Source of the DNA: Novosphingobium aureum
GTDB lineage: Bacteria > Pseudomonadota > Alphaproteobacteria > Sphingomonadales > Sphingomonadaceae
Reading direction: 5' to 3'
NCBI RefSeq assembly: GCF_015865035.1
Contig: NZ_JADZGI010000001.1
Location: forward strand, 496,001-560,000
DNA: 64,000 bases
Position 1 is the first letter of the stretch, and each line of letters starts with the position of its first letter. Below, piece by piece: positions 52,094-63,110 of this stretch. The notes below the pieces were generated by a model, which was given only the letters and a program-made list of their open reading frames with translations, had not been told where the DNA came from and did no database searches. Made by a program: the position numbers and the translations under genes.

Positions 52094-54526
52094 ATGAAGG
52101 CATCACCGAGGAAATGCGCCTATCTCGCGGCGGCATCGATGATCGTGCCCCTGTTCCTCGCGGGCACGGCCAGCGCGCAGGAGCAGTCGGGCGGCATTGG
52201 CGACAGTGCACCGGCGGCCCAGCGACCTGAGCCGGGCCTCGACGAGATCATCGTCAGCGCCCGCAAGCGCACCGAGAGCGCGCAGGACGTGCCGGTGGCG
52301 GTCACCGCGATCTCGCCCGAGGTCATCGCCCGCCAGGACCTGACCTCGATCGAGAAGATCGCCGCGCGCACGCCGAACCTCAACGTGGGCCGCGCCTCGA
52401 ACGGCTCGGGCGCGCAGGTGACCATGCGCGGCATCGGTTCCTCCTCCACCTCGATCGGCATCGAGCAGTCGGTCGCGGTGGTCGTCGACGGGGTCTATTA
52501 CGGGCAGGGGCGGATCATCAACGAAGGCTTCTTCGACCTTGCCGGGGCCGAGATCCTCAAGGGGCCGCAGGCGCTGTTCTTCGGCAAGAACGCGACCGCC
52601 GGCGTGATTTCGCTGACGACTGCCGATCCCACGCCGACCTTCGAGGCCAAGCTGACCGGCAGCTACGAGTTCGCAGGCCAGAAGGCACAGGTGGACGGCG
52701 TGATCTCGACCCCGATCACCGATACGCTGGGCCTGCGCGTGGCGCTGCGCGGTTCGACGATGTGGGGCCATTACTGGCGCAACGAGCAACCGGTGCGCAC
52801 GATCTTCTTCGGCGGCAACGACTTCGTCGCGCAGCCCGCGCCCAACGGGCCTGACGAGAAGGAACTGCTCGGCCGTGTGACGCTCAAGTGGGAGCCGACC
52901 GATGCCCTGACCGCCACGCTCAAGGTCTCGGGCGATGCCAACGACGTGGGCAGCAGTTCGTGGAACTACGCCGCCTACAATTGCGGCCGTGACGACAACC
53001 GCATGCAGCTCACACCCGAATACAACTGCTCGACCAGCGATTTCGTCACCCACCAGAGCCTGCTGCCGACCGAGGTCGCGGCGAGCTATCCTTATGCCCG
53101 TTCCGATGGCGAACTCTACAACCGCTACCGCTCGTTCACCGCGACGCTCAACCTGCAATACGAGCTCGACGACGTGACCTTCACCTCGGTCAGCAACTAC
53201 AACTGGAACAACAACCGCTGGACCTGTGCCTGCGACTACCAGACCAATTACACCCCGGTCATGGCGACCGAGAACAGCAGCTTCGACGCTTTCTCGACCG
53301 AGCTGCGCGCGCTCACCACCTTCGACGGTCCCTTCAACGTGATGGCGGGCATCTACTACCAGAAGACGCGGCGCGACTACGAGCAGTACGTCTCGTTCGG
53401 GGTCAGCGACAATGGCACCGACGCAGGCCAGTATCGCTTCGTCGACCTAGCCAAGAACAGCTACACCGACGGCGAGACGATTGCCGGGTTCGGCCAGCTG
53501 ACATGGGCGGTCACCGACCGGCTCGAGGCTGCCGCGGGCGTGCGTTTCACGCACGAGACCAAGGACAGCTTCTTCGTCCAGCCGTTCGTCAGCCCGGCCT
53601 TTTCTGCGGTCTGGGGACAGGACATCGAGACCTATACCGACCAGACCTTCAACAACTGGTCGCCCGAGGCGACGCTGACCTGGAAGCCTGTCGACGACGT
53701 CATGATCTATGGCGCGTTCAAGACCGGCTACAAGTCGGGTGGCTTCTCCAACGGCGGCATCTCCTCGCTGTTCGGCAATCCGGTCGACGACCTGACCTTC
53801 GATCCCGAGCGCGCCGTCGGTTTCGAGGCCGGCGTGAAGTCGGAGCTGTTCGATCGCCAGCTGCGCCTCAACCTCGGTGTCTATTCGTATCTCTACAAGG
53901 ACCTGCAGATCGACTTCTTCAACTCGTCGGTCATCGCCTTCCAGACGCTGACCGCCAATGCGCGCACCAAGGGCGCCGAACTCGAACTGCAGTTCGCGCC
54001 CTATGCAGTGCCCGGCCTGCAGCTGCGCGGCAGCCTCAACTACACCCATGCGCGCTACACCGACTTCCCGCTGGCGCCCTGCTACGGCGGGCAGACGCTG
54101 GAGGAGGGCTGCAATCTCGAGGGTGGCACGCGCCAGAACCTCGACGGAGCGCCGCTGGCCGTGGCGCCCGAATGGACCGGTGCCTTCGGGGTCTCCTATG
54201 ACACCGATCTCGGTTCGGACCTCAGCGCGGGTGTCAGCGTCGACAGCAGATTCAGCTCGTCCTACCTCGTCTCGGGCTTCGGAGCCGAGCATTCGCGTCA
54301 GGACAAGTATGGTATCCTCGATGCCACCTTGCGCATCGGCGCAAGCGACGAGAGCTGGCAGCTCGCGCTGATCGGCAAGAATTTGACCAACCGCCTCTAC
54401 ATCGCCGGTGGCCTCGACGGGCCGAACACCCCGGTCGCGGGCGCGCCCTACGGGCAGCACGCCGACCAGCTCGGCTTCGGCAACCTTCCGCGCACCGTCA
54501 TGTTACAGGCGACGACGCGGTTCTGA
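52094..54526 (+). CDS. TonB-dependent receptor of the oxygenase cluster
   Basis: 810 residues from ATG 52094, with a signal peptide (AYLAAASMIVPLFLAGTASA) and a strong ribosome site (GGGAGAAGAAACCG). The TonB box region DEIIVSARKRTESAQDVPVAV is typical of the sphingomonad family of receptors for aromatic or polymeric substrates. The plug (QVTMRGIGSSSTSIGIEQSV) and a barrel ending MLQATTRF follow. It probably takes up the substrate of the Rieske oxygenase. The gap before it (51999-52093) is rich in adenines. Confidence 0.88.
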   Translation: MKASPRKCAYLAAASMIVPLFLAGTASAQEQSGGIGDSAPAAQRPEPGLDEIIVSARKRTESAQDVPVAVTAISPEVIARQDLTSIEKIAARTPNLNVGRASNGSGAQVTMRGIGSSSTSIGIEQSVAVVVDGVYYGQGRIINEGFFDLAGAEILKGPQALFFGKNATAGVISLTTADPTPTFEAKLTGSYEFAGQKAQVDGVISTPITDTLGLRVALRGSTMWGHYWRNEQPVRTIFFGGNDFVAQPAPNGPDEKELLGRVTLKWEPTDALTATLKVSGDANDVGSSSWNYAAYNCGRDDNRMQLTPEYNCSTSDFVTHQSLLPTEVAASYPYARSDGELYNRYRSFTATLNLQYELDDVTFTSVSNYNWNNNRWTCACDYQTNYTPVMATENSSFDAFSTELRALTTFDGPFNVMAGIYYQKTRRDYEQYVSFGVSDNGTDAGQYRFVDLAKNSYTDGETIAGFGQLTWAVTDRLEAAAGVRFTHETKDSFFVQPFVSPAFSAVWGQDIETYTDQTFNNWSPEATLTWKPVDDVMIYGAFKTGYKSGGFSNGGISSLFGNPVDDLTFDPERAVGFEAGVKSELFDRQLRLNLGVYSYLYKDLQIDFFNSSVIAFQTLTANARTKGAELELQFAPYAVPGLQLRGSLNYTHARYTDFPLAPCYGGQTLEEGCNLEGGTRQNLDGAPLAVAPEWTGAFGVSYDTDLGSDLSAGVSVDSRFSSSYLVSGFGAEHSRQDKYGILDATLRIGASDESWQLALIGKNLTNRLYIAGGLDGPNTPVAGAPYGQHADQLGFGNLPRTVMLQATTRF

Positions 54527-54563
54527 CCGTTTACCTTACCTCCCTTAGGCAAACGGAAAACTC

Positions 54564-54600
54564 GCCGGTCGCCCCTCGCGGAGCGGCCGGCCCCTTTTTT
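54564..54600 (+). terminator. Terminator after the TonB-receptor gene
   Basis: A 9-bp stem (GCCGGTCGC at 54564-54572 with GCGGCCGGC at 54583-54591, one G-T pair) is followed by CCCTTTTTT. It lies 38 bases after the receptor stop. The reductase gene that follows therefore may need its own promoter. Confidence 0.85.
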
Positions 54601-54629
54601 GACCACTCCCAAAGCAGGAGACATGCTGC

Positions 54630-55592
54630 ATGAAGGCAATCCACTATTTCGAGAACGGCGGGCCCGAGGTCATGCACTATGGCGAGCTGCCCGACCCCGT
54701 GCTGGAAGACGACTGCGTCCTGATCGCGGTCGAGTGGATTTCGATCGAGGGCGGCGACCTGCTCAACCGTCTGGTGACCCCGCCTGCGCACACGCCCTTC
54801 GTTCCGGGCTACCAGGCCGCAGGCAAGGTGCTGGCGGTCGGCCCCAGGGTCACGCGCGTGGCGGTCGGTGAAAGCGTGGTCGGGTTCAACTGGTGCGGCA
54901 GTCATGCGGACCTGTTCGCCGTGCCTGAGCACTTTGCCTACGCGATCCCCGAGGGCATGGACGTCAAGCAGGCGGCAGCCCTGCCGATTGCCTTCGGGAC
55001 GGCTTACGATGCGCTGTTCACTTATGGCGACTTGCGCGAAGGCGAGACGGTGCTGGTACAGGGCGGTGCGGGCGGTGTCGGGCTGGCTGCGATCCAGTTG
55101 GCGGCGCAGGCCGGGGCCAAGGTCATCGCCACCGCCTCGGATGCCGCGCGGCTCGAGCGGCTGGTGCCCTACGGCCTCGATCACGGCATCGCCTATCGCA
55201 GCGAATCCATTGCAGAGCGCGTCGATGCGCTGACCGGGGGCGAGGGGGTCGACATCGTGGTCGACATGGCCGGCGGCAAGGGCGTGGACGCGCTGATGGC
55301 GAGCCTGCGCCGCCATGGCCGCTACATGGTGGTCGGCGCCGCGACGGGAGAGGTGCCGCAGTTCGGCTTCTTCGACGTCATCAACAAGGCGCTCGCGATC
55401 AAGGGCGTGACCTTCGGCCGCGAGATGCACACGCCGCGCGCCCACGCCCTGCTCGCCGAGATCTTCGCACGCGCGGCGAAGGGCGAACTGGCGATGCCGA
55501 TCGACCGCGAGTTTGCGCTGTCCGAGGGGGTCGCCGCACACACCCACGTGGCAAACGCGCATCCCTTCGGGCGGGTCATGATGCACCCGTAA
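54630..55592 (+). CDS. Medium-chain dehydrogenase/quinone oxidoreductase-like protein
   Basis: 320 residues from ATG 54630 after AGGAGACATGCTGC. The opening MKAIHYFENGGPEVMHYGEL is typical of the zinc-free quinone oxidoreductase group; GYQAAGKVLAVGPRV and the nucleotide loop VLVQGGAGGVGLAAIQLA are in the usual places. No zinc cysteines are seen. It reduces quinones or enones with NADPH; the true substrate is unknown. It closes the oxygenase cluster, with 30 bases to the convergent hutU. Confidence 0.86.
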   Translation: MKAIHYFENGGPEVMHYGELPDPVLEDDCVLIAVEWISIEGGDLLNRLVTPPAHTPFVPGYQAAGKVLAVGPRVTRVAVGESVVGFNWCGSHADLFAVPEHFAYAIPEGMDVKQAAALPIAFGTAYDALFTYGDLREGETVLVQGGAGGVGLAAIQLAAQAGAKVIATASDAARLERLVPYGLDHGIAYRSESIAERVDALTGGEGVDIVVDMAGGKGVDALMASLRRHGRYMVVGAATGEVPQFGFFDVINKALAIKGVTFGREMHTPRAHALLAEIFARAAKGELAMPIDREFALSEGVAAHTHVANAHPFGRVMMHP

Positions 55593-55622
55593 TGCGCTTA
55601 CCTCGGGCGCCGACCTGTCCGC

Positions 55623-57290
<1,668 letters not shown>

Positions 57291-57305
57291 CGCGGTTTCC
57301 TTTGG

Positions 57306-58112
57306 TCAGTCGCGTGCGAAGGCGAGGCAGGCCTCGAGCACTTCGTGCAGGATCGGGGTGAGGGTGGCCGCACGCACAGGTGAGAGCGGCGCGGGCCAGT
57401 TGGTAGGGGCGAGGCTCGTGGGCTCGTCGAGATAGCCACGCATCGCGAGCTCCATCTGCACCGCATGGACGCCGCGCTGCGGATCGCCGTAATGCCGCGT
57501 GGTCCAGCCGCCCTTGAAGCGGCCGTTGACGACATGGCGCTGGCCAGAGGCGGCGCAGATCGCGGCGATCGCAGTTTCGAGCGCAGGCGCGCAGGTCGCG
57601 CTGCCATTGGTGCCAATGTTGAACTGCGGCAGTTCGCCTTCGAAAAGGCGCGGTATCCGGCTGCGGATCGAGTGTGCGTCGTAGAGCACGACCTTGCCGT
57701 GAATGGCGATGAGGCGTGCGAGTTCGTCTTCCAGCGCGGCGTGGTAGGGATCGAACCAGAGCGCGCGGCGCCGCGCGATCTCGGTCTCGTCAGGGCCTGC
57801 ACCCGGGTAGAGCGCCTCGCCGTCGAAGGTCGTCGTCGGGCACAGCTCGGTCGTCGCCTGCCCGGGGTAGAGCGATGCGCCCGAGGGATCGCGGTTCACG
57901 TCGATCACGCTGCGCGAGATACGCGTTCGCACCGTGCTTGCGCCCAGATCACGGGCGAAGGCGTAAAGCTCGTCGACCCACCAGTCACCATCGCGCCGCG
58001 CCAGCCAGGGCGAGACGAAGGCGCCGTCCACGTCGGCTAGGTCGCTGCCGGTGTGCGGGAAGGCGACGACGAGCGGCGCCTCTCCGCGATGGACTTCGAG
58101 CCAGCCGGTCAT
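57306..58112 (-). CDS. hutG: N-formylglutamate deformylase
   Basis: 268 residues. It splits N-formylglutamate to formate and glutamate, the last step of the HutF-HutG branch of histidine breakdown. HRGEAPLVVAFPHTGSDL and VVLYDAHSIRSRIPRLFEGEL (metal-binding DAHS), then FNIGTNGSATC are the family motifs. It overlaps hutH by four bases. Its presence with hutF shows that formiminoglutamate goes through deimination and deformylation in this organism. Confidence 0.92.
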   Translation of the reverse strand: MTGWLEVHRGEAPLVVAFPHTGSDLADVDGAFVSPWLARRDGDWWVDELYAFARDLGASTVRTRISRSVIDVNRDPSGASLYPGQATTELCPTTTFDGEALYPGAGPDETEIARRRALWFDPYHAALEDELARLIAIHGKVVLYDAHSIRSRIPRLFEGELPQFNIGTNGSATCAPALETAIAAICAASGQRHVVNGRFKGGWTTRHYGDPQRGVHAVQMELAMRGYLDEPTSLAPTNWPAPLSPVRAATLTPILHEVLEACLAFARD

Positions 58113-59653
58113 GCGATGCCCGGCAACACGTCTTGCGCGACCTCGGCGAGCGCGCCCGAGCGGACCAGCACGTTGGCCGCTTCCATGTCGGGGTGGAAGT
58201 GGCGATCATCGACGAGCGAGGGCACTGTGCCGCGCAGCAATGCGCAGGCCTTCTCGAGCAGGGTTGAGGAGGCGAGCGGGGCGTGGAATTCCATGCCCTG
58301 AACACCCGCAAGAAGTTCGATGCCGAGCACCGCGCTGGCGTTCTCGACCATGTCGAGCAGGCGCCGCGCGCCGTGGGCGGCCATCGAGACGTGGTCTTCC
58401 TGGTTGGCCGAAGTGGGGATCGAATCGACGCTCGCCGGGAAGGCGCGCTGCTTGTTCTCCGATACCAGCGCGGCGGCGGTAACCTGCGGGATCATGAAGC
58501 CCGAGTTGAGCCCGGGCTTCGGCGTCAGGAAGGCCGGAAGACCCGAGAGCGCGGGGTCGATCAGCATGGCGAGGCGCCGCTCGGCGATCGAGCCGATCTC
58601 GCACACCGCCATCGCGATCATGTCGGCGGCGAAGGCGACCGGCTCGGCATGGAAGTTGCCGCCCGAAAGCGCCTCATCCGCGCCCGTGCCATGCTCGTCG
58701 ACGAAGATCAGCGGGTTGTCCGAGACGCCATTGGCCTCGATCTCGAGCGTGGTTGCGGCCTGTCGCAGCACGTCGAGCGCAGCGCCCATCACTTGCGGCT
58801 GGCAGCGCAGGCAATAGGGGTCTTGCACGCGGGCATCGTCCTCGACATGGCTCGCACGGATTGCCGAGCCTGCCATGAGGGTGCGCAGCGCATCGGCAAC
58901 CTCGATCTGGCCGCGATGGCGGCGAAGCTGGTGGATGCGCGCATCGAAAGGGGTGTCCGAGCCCTTCGCGGCCTCGGTCGAAAGCGCGCCGGTAACGAGC
59001 GCGGAACGGAACAGCAGTTCAGCCTCGAACAGTCCGGCCAGCGCATTTGCGGTCGAGAACTGGGTGCCGTTGAGCAGCGCGAGGCCTTCCTTGGGGCCGA
59101 GCTCGAGCGGGGCGAGGCCGGCCTGCGCGAGCGCTTCGCTGGCCGCCATGCGCTTGTCCTCGAAGAAGATTTCGCCCACCCCGATCATCGTCGCGGCCAT
59201 GTGGGAGAGCGGGGCGAGATCGCCGCTCGCGCCGACCGAGCCCTGACAGGGAACCACCGGGGTGAGCCCCCTTGTGAGCATGGCTTCGAGCAGGGCGACC
59301 GTCGCGGGCCGCACGCCCGAGGCGCCTTGCGCGAGGCTGGCGAGCTTGAGCGCCATCATCAGGCGGATGACGGGCACGGGCGAGGGTTCGCCGGTGCCCG
59401 CCGCGTGGCTGAGTACGATGTTGCGCTGGAGCGTGGCGAGGTCGTCGTCCTCGATGCGCACGCTGGCGAGTTTTCCGAAGCCGGTGTTGATCCCGTAGAC
59501 CGGCTCGCCCTTGGCGAGGATGCGCGCGATTGCATCGGCGCTCGCGGCGATGCGCGGCGCGCAGGCGGGATCGAGCTGCGGCACCGCGCCGCGGTAGATC
59601 GCGCGCCAGTCGGCGAGATCGACTGCGCCGGGGGTGAGCAGGACCTGGTTCAT
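58109..59653 (-). CDS. hutH: Histidine ammonia-lyase
   Basis: 514 residues from ATG 59653 (a longer frame would overlap hutI). It removes ammonia from histidine to give urocanate. The MIO cofactor forms from ASG in GSVGASGDLAPLSHMAA, and YGINTGFGKLA at residue 56 and the NGTQFSTANALAG segment are also conserved. It overlaps hutI and hutG by four bases each. It is the first committed step of the hut pathway. Confidence 0.95.
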   Translation of the reverse strand: MNQVLLTPGAVDLADWRAIYRGAVPQLDPACAPRIAASADAIARILAKGEPVYGINTGFGKLASVRIEDDDLATLQRNIVLSHAAGTGEPSPVPVIRLMMALKLASLAQGASGVRPATVALLEAMLTRGLTPVVPCQGSVGASGDLAPLSHMAATMIGVGEIFFEDKRMAASEALAQAGLAPLELGPKEGLALLNGTQFSTANALAGLFEAELLFRSALVTGALSTEAAKGSDTPFDARIHQLRRHRGQIEVADALRTLMAGSAIRASHVEDDARVQDPYCLRCQPQVMGAALDVLRQAATTLEIEANGVSDNPLIFVDEHGTGADEALSGGNFHAEPVAFAADMIAMAVCEIGSIAERRLAMLIDPALSGLPAFLTPKPGLNSGFMIPQVTAAALVSENKQRAFPASVDSIPTSANQEDHVSMAAHGARRLLDMVENASAVLGIELLAGVQGMEFHAPLASSTLLEKACALLRGTVPSLVDDRHFHPDMEAANVLVRSGALAEVAQDVLPGIA

Positions 59654-60861
59654 TTTCCACTCCGGATGCGGGCATGGAGCGGGTTGAACCCCATGCGGTA
59701 GACGAGATCGGCAGGGCGCTCGACGTCCCAGATCGCGAGGTCGCAGGCCTTGCCCGCCTCGAGCGTTCCGAGCGTGTCGTGCAGGCCGAGTGCGCGCGCG
59801 GCATGGCGCGTCACCCCGGCGAGGCATTCGGGCACGGTCATGCGAAACAGTGTCGCGGCCATGTTCATGGTGAGCAGCAGCGATGTCAGCGGCGAGGTGC
59901 CCGGATTGCAGTCGGTGGCCAGAGCGATGGGCACGCCTGCAGCGCGCAGCGCGCCGAGCGGCGGCAGTCTGGTTTCGTGGCAGAAGTAGAAGGCGCCGGG
60001 CAGCAGGGTCGCGACGGTGCCGCTGCGCGCCATTGCCGCGATCCCGTCCTCGTCGAGATGCTCGAGATGGTCGGCCGAGAGCGCGCCATGGCGCGCAGCA
60101 AGCTGTGCGCCATGCAGGTTGGAGAGCTGTTCGGCGTGGAGCTTGACCGGCAGGCCATACTGCTTTGCTGCGGCGAAGACGCGCTCGGTCTGCGCCGGGG
60201 AAAAGCCGATCCCCTCGCAAAAGGCATCGACCGCGTCGGCAAGCCCTTCGGCGGCGATGCGCGGGAGCATGACCTCGCAGACATGCGCGATGTAGCCATC
60301 GGCATCGCCTGCGAATTCGGGCGGCAGCGCGTGGGCGCCGAGGAAGGTGGTGACGACGCGCACGTCGCGTTTGCGCGCGAGGCGGCGCGCGGCCCGCAAC
60401 TGCGCGATCTCCGAGGCGAGGTCGAGGCCGTAGCCTGACTTGACCTCGATCGTGGTCAGCCCTTCGCCGATCAGCGCGTCGAGCCGGGGCAGCGCGCCCG
60501 CGACCAGTTCATCCTCGCTCGCGGCTCGCGTCGCCTCCATGGTCGAGACGATCCCGCCTCCGGCGCGCGCGATCTCCTCATAGCTGGCCCCGGCAAGGCG
60601 CATTTCGAATTCGCGCGAGCGGTTGCCGCCGAAGACGAGGTGGGTGTGGCAGTCGATCAGTCCGGGCGTGATCCAGCGGCCCGCGCAGTCGATCGTCTCT
60701 CCGGCCTCGAACCGGGGCGCATCCTTGGCCGGACCTGCATAGACGATGACGCCATCGCTTGCGGCGATCATGCCGTCCTCGACAATACCCATCGGCTGCG
60801 CATCGTCGCCGGGGGCCATCGTGGCGAGCCGCGCCCTGGTCCAGAGCCTGTCGCAGTGCAT
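59650..60861 (-). CDS. hutI: Imidazolonepropionase
   Basis: 403 residues from ATG 60861 (MHCDRLWTRARLATM), chosen because GAGGG lies eight bases upstream; 60870 and 60915 are possible longer starts. It opens imidazolonepropionate to formiminoglutamate. Zinc ligands CHTHLVFGG near residue 65, later histidines in VKLHAEQLSN and SADHLEHL and D in ATDCNPGTS are as in the amidohydrolase family. It is the first gene of the minus-strand arm, with the HutC-like operator 67 bases upstream. Confidence 0.93.
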   Translation of the reverse strand: MHCDRLWTRARLATMAPGDDAQPMGIVEDGMIAASDGVIVYAGPAKDAPRFEAGETIDCAGRWITPGLIDCHTHLVFGGNRSREFEMRLAGASYEEIARAGGGIVSTMEATRAASEDELVAGALPRLDALIGEGLTTIEVKSGYGLDLASEIAQLRAARRLARKRDVRVVTTFLGAHALPPEFAGDADGYIAHVCEVMLPRIAAEGLADAVDAFCEGIGFSPAQTERVFAAAKQYGLPVKLHAEQLSNLHGAQLAARHGALSADHLEHLDEDGIAAMARSGTVATLLPGAFYFCHETRLPPLGALRAAGVPIALATDCNPGTSPLTSLLLTMNMAATLFRMTVPECLAGVTRHAARALGLHDTLGTLEAGKACDLAIWDVERPADLVYRMGFNPLHARIRSGK

Positions 60862-60928
60862 CGCTTGCATCCCTCGCTTCGCTTCGTCGCGCTCTTGCGG
60901 CGCGGGTGATTGCATCGTTCGCCATTAA

Positions 60929-60938
60929 TGTATAGACA
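60929..60938. promoter_or_regulatory. Probable HutC operator
   Basis: The ten bases TGTATAGACA form an inverted repeat (TGT and ACA ends) of the type bound by GntR-family HutC repressors. They lie in the 141-base divergent region between hutI and hutF, so one repressor could control both arms. The HutC gene follows hutF. Confidence 0.65.
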
Positions 60939-61002
60939 AAACTGAAGGCGGCGCAAATCGGCTGGTGCCGGGGTCGCTCTGGCAGCCTGCGACGGGGTGG
61001 CG

Positions 61003-62361
61003 ATGAAGGAACTGTTTTTCGACGAGGCGCTGCTGCCCGGCGGCTGGGCGCGGGACGTTCGCATCGCCATCGACGCGGGCGGGCGCATCGCGGCTATCGA
61101 GCCCGACGCCGCCGCAAGCGCCGATGATGAGCGCCACGCCTGTGCATTGCCGGGCATGGTCAACCTGCATAGCCACGCATTCCAGCGTGGCATGGCCGGG
61201 CTAGCCGAGCGGCGCGGCGCCTCGAGCGACAGTTTCTGGACATGGCGCGAGGCGATGTATCGCTTCGTCGATGCAGTGGGGCCAGAGGACGTCGCGGCGA
61301 TCGCGGCGCAGGCCTGTGTCGAGATGCTTGAGGGCGGTTTCACCCGGCTCGGCGAATTCCACTATCTGCACCATGCCCCGGACGGCACGCCCTATGCCGA
61401 CCCGGCCTGCATGGCAGGGGCCATCGCCGAGGCGGCGGGGCAGACCGGGATCGGTCTCACGCTGCTTCCTGTATTCTACGCCCATGCGGGCTTTGGCGGG
61501 ACGACGCCGGGCGAAGGGCAGCGCCGCTTCGTCCACGATATCGATGGCTTCGCGCGTCTCCTGGAGGCGAGCCGAAGCGTCCTTGCCGGTCTGCCCGATG
61601 CCGTGCTCGGCCTCGCCCCGCATTCGCTACGCGCGGTGACACCCGAGGAACTGCGCGAACTCGAAGCGCTCGCTGGGCATGGGCCGGTGCATATCCATAT
61701 CGCCGAGCAGATGCGCGAGGTCGAGGACTGCCTCGCATGGTCGGGTGCACGCCCGGTCGAGTGGCTGCTCGACAATGCGCGCGTCGATGCGCGCTGGTGC
61801 CTGGTCCATGCAACCCACGTCACCTCGGGCGAAACCCTTGCGCTTGCGCGCTCAGGCGCGGTGGCGGGGCTGTGCCCCGTGACCGAGGCGAACCTTGGCG
61901 ACGGCATCTTCCCCGCCGCCGAGTTCGTCGCTGCGGGCGGGCGCTATGGCATCGGCAGCGATTCCAACATCGCGATCGACGTTGCCGAGGAACTCCGCCT
62001 GCTCGAATATGGCCAGCGGCTTACCCGGCGCGAACGCAACGTCATGGCCGCGGGCGCTGACCGCTCGACCGGGGCTACGCTCTACCGCGATGCTCTTGCG
62101 GGCGGGGCGCAGGCGCTTGGCGTTGCAGCGGGGCTGGCCTTGGGCCATGCCGCCGACATCGTCTCGCTCGACACCGCCCATCCCGCGCTGGTCGCGCGCC
62201 GCGGCGACGCGCGGATCGACGCATTCGTCTTCGCAGGCGGGCGCGGCGCGATCGATTGCGTGTGGCGGCGCGGCGAAAAGGTGGTAGCGGGCGGCGTTCA
62301 TCGCGACCGGGCACGGGTCCGGCAGCGCTTCGTCTCGACAATGGAAAGACTGCTCGCGTGA
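61003..62361 (+). CDS. hutF: N-formimidoylglutamate deiminase
   Basis: 452 residues from ATG 61003 (a GTG two codons upstream is possible). It removes ammonia from formimidoylglutamate to give formylglutamate, the substrate of HutG. The metal site NLHSHAFQRGMAGL and the later motifs HIHIAEQMREVEDC, LVHATHVTS and GIGSDSNIAIDV match this amidohydrolase subfamily. It starts the plus-strand arm and overlaps hutC by four bases. Confidence 0.93.
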   Translation: MKELFFDEALLPGGWARDVRIAIDAGGRIAAIEPDAAASADDERHACALPGMVNLHSHAFQRGMAGLAERRGASSDSFWTWREAMYRFVDAVGPEDVAAIAAQACVEMLEGGFTRLGEFHYLHHAPDGTPYADPACMAGAIAEAAGQTGIGLTLLPVFYAHAGFGGTTPGEGQRRFVHDIDGFARLLEASRSVLAGLPDAVLGLAPHSLRAVTPEELRELEALAGHGPVHIHIAEQMREVEDCLAWSGARPVEWLLDNARVDARWCLVHATHVTSGETLALARSGAVAGLCPVTEANLGDGIFPAAEFVAAGGRYGIGSDSNIAIDVAEELRLLEYGQRLTRRERNVMAAGADRSTGATLYRDALAGGAQALGVAAGLALGHAADIVSLDTAHPALVARRGDARIDAFVFAGGRGAIDCVWRRGEKVVAGGVHRDRARVRQRFVSTMERLLA

Positions 62362-63071
62362 AACAGCCCCTGCACGAGCGCATCCGCTCCGACTTCGAGG
62401 CGCGCATCCTTGCGGGCGAACTGGCCCCCGGAGAGCGGCTGCCCACCGAACAGGACCTCATCGTCGAATACGACTGCTCGCGCATGACCGTGAACAAGGC
62501 GCTTTCGGCGCTGGCGGCAGCTGGTCTGATCGACCGGCGCAAGCGGGCCGGGACATTCGTCGCGCGGCCCCGCGTGCACTCGATGGTGCTCGACGTGCCC
62601 GATCTCGCCGAGCAGGTGCGCGCACGCGGGCAGCGCTATGGCTATGTCCAGATCGCGCGTGCACTGCGCGCTGCCGATCCCGACGAGCCCGAGGAAGTGG
62701 CGCTCGCGGGTGAGGGCGAGCTGGTCGAGGTATCCGGAGTGCACTGCGCCGACGAGGAGCCCTTCGCCTTCGAATATCGCCTCGTCAGCGCAGGGGCCGT
62801 GCCCGCTTTCGCGCAGGCCGACTTCGCCAGCGATCCGCCCGGTACATGGCTGCTGCACCACGTTCCTTGGACCGAGGCGGAGAACCGCATCGGCGCGCTC
62901 GGCGCGAGCCGCGAGGAAGCCGAGCACCTCCATGCAGCGGTCGGCACGCCTTGCCTGTGCGTCGAGCGCCGGACCTGGCGCGGGGGCGAGGGCATCACTT
63001 ACGTGCGGCAGGTGTTCCTTGGCGATGCCTACGATCTCGTCGCCCGCTTCGGTGCTGCCGCCCCGGCATAG
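62358..63071 (+). CDS. hutC: Histidine utilisation repressor (GntR family)
   Basis: 237 residues from GTG 62358, inside the hutF stop (GTGA). The N-terminal winged helix is PLHERIRSDFEARILAGELA to LIDRRKRAGTFVA, and the rest is a UTRA ligand domain that usually senses urocanate. It probably represses both hut arms by binding the site at 60929. It resembles HutC by context and domain order. Confidence 0.92.
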   Translation: MKQPLHERIRSDFEARILAGELAPGERLPTEQDLIVEYDCSRMTVNKALSALAAAGLIDRRKRAGTFVARPRVHSMVLDVPDLAEQVRARGQRYGYVQIARALRAADPDEPEEVALAGEGELVEVSGVHCADEEPFAFEYRLVSAGAVPAFAQADFASDPPGTWLLHHVPWTEAENRIGALGASREEAEHLHAAVGTPCLCVERRTWRGGEGITYVRQVFLGDAYDLVARFGAAAPA

Positions 63072-63110
63072 GCTGCTGCCCTGGCATAGGCTGCCGGGGC
63101 GCGCCGCTGT

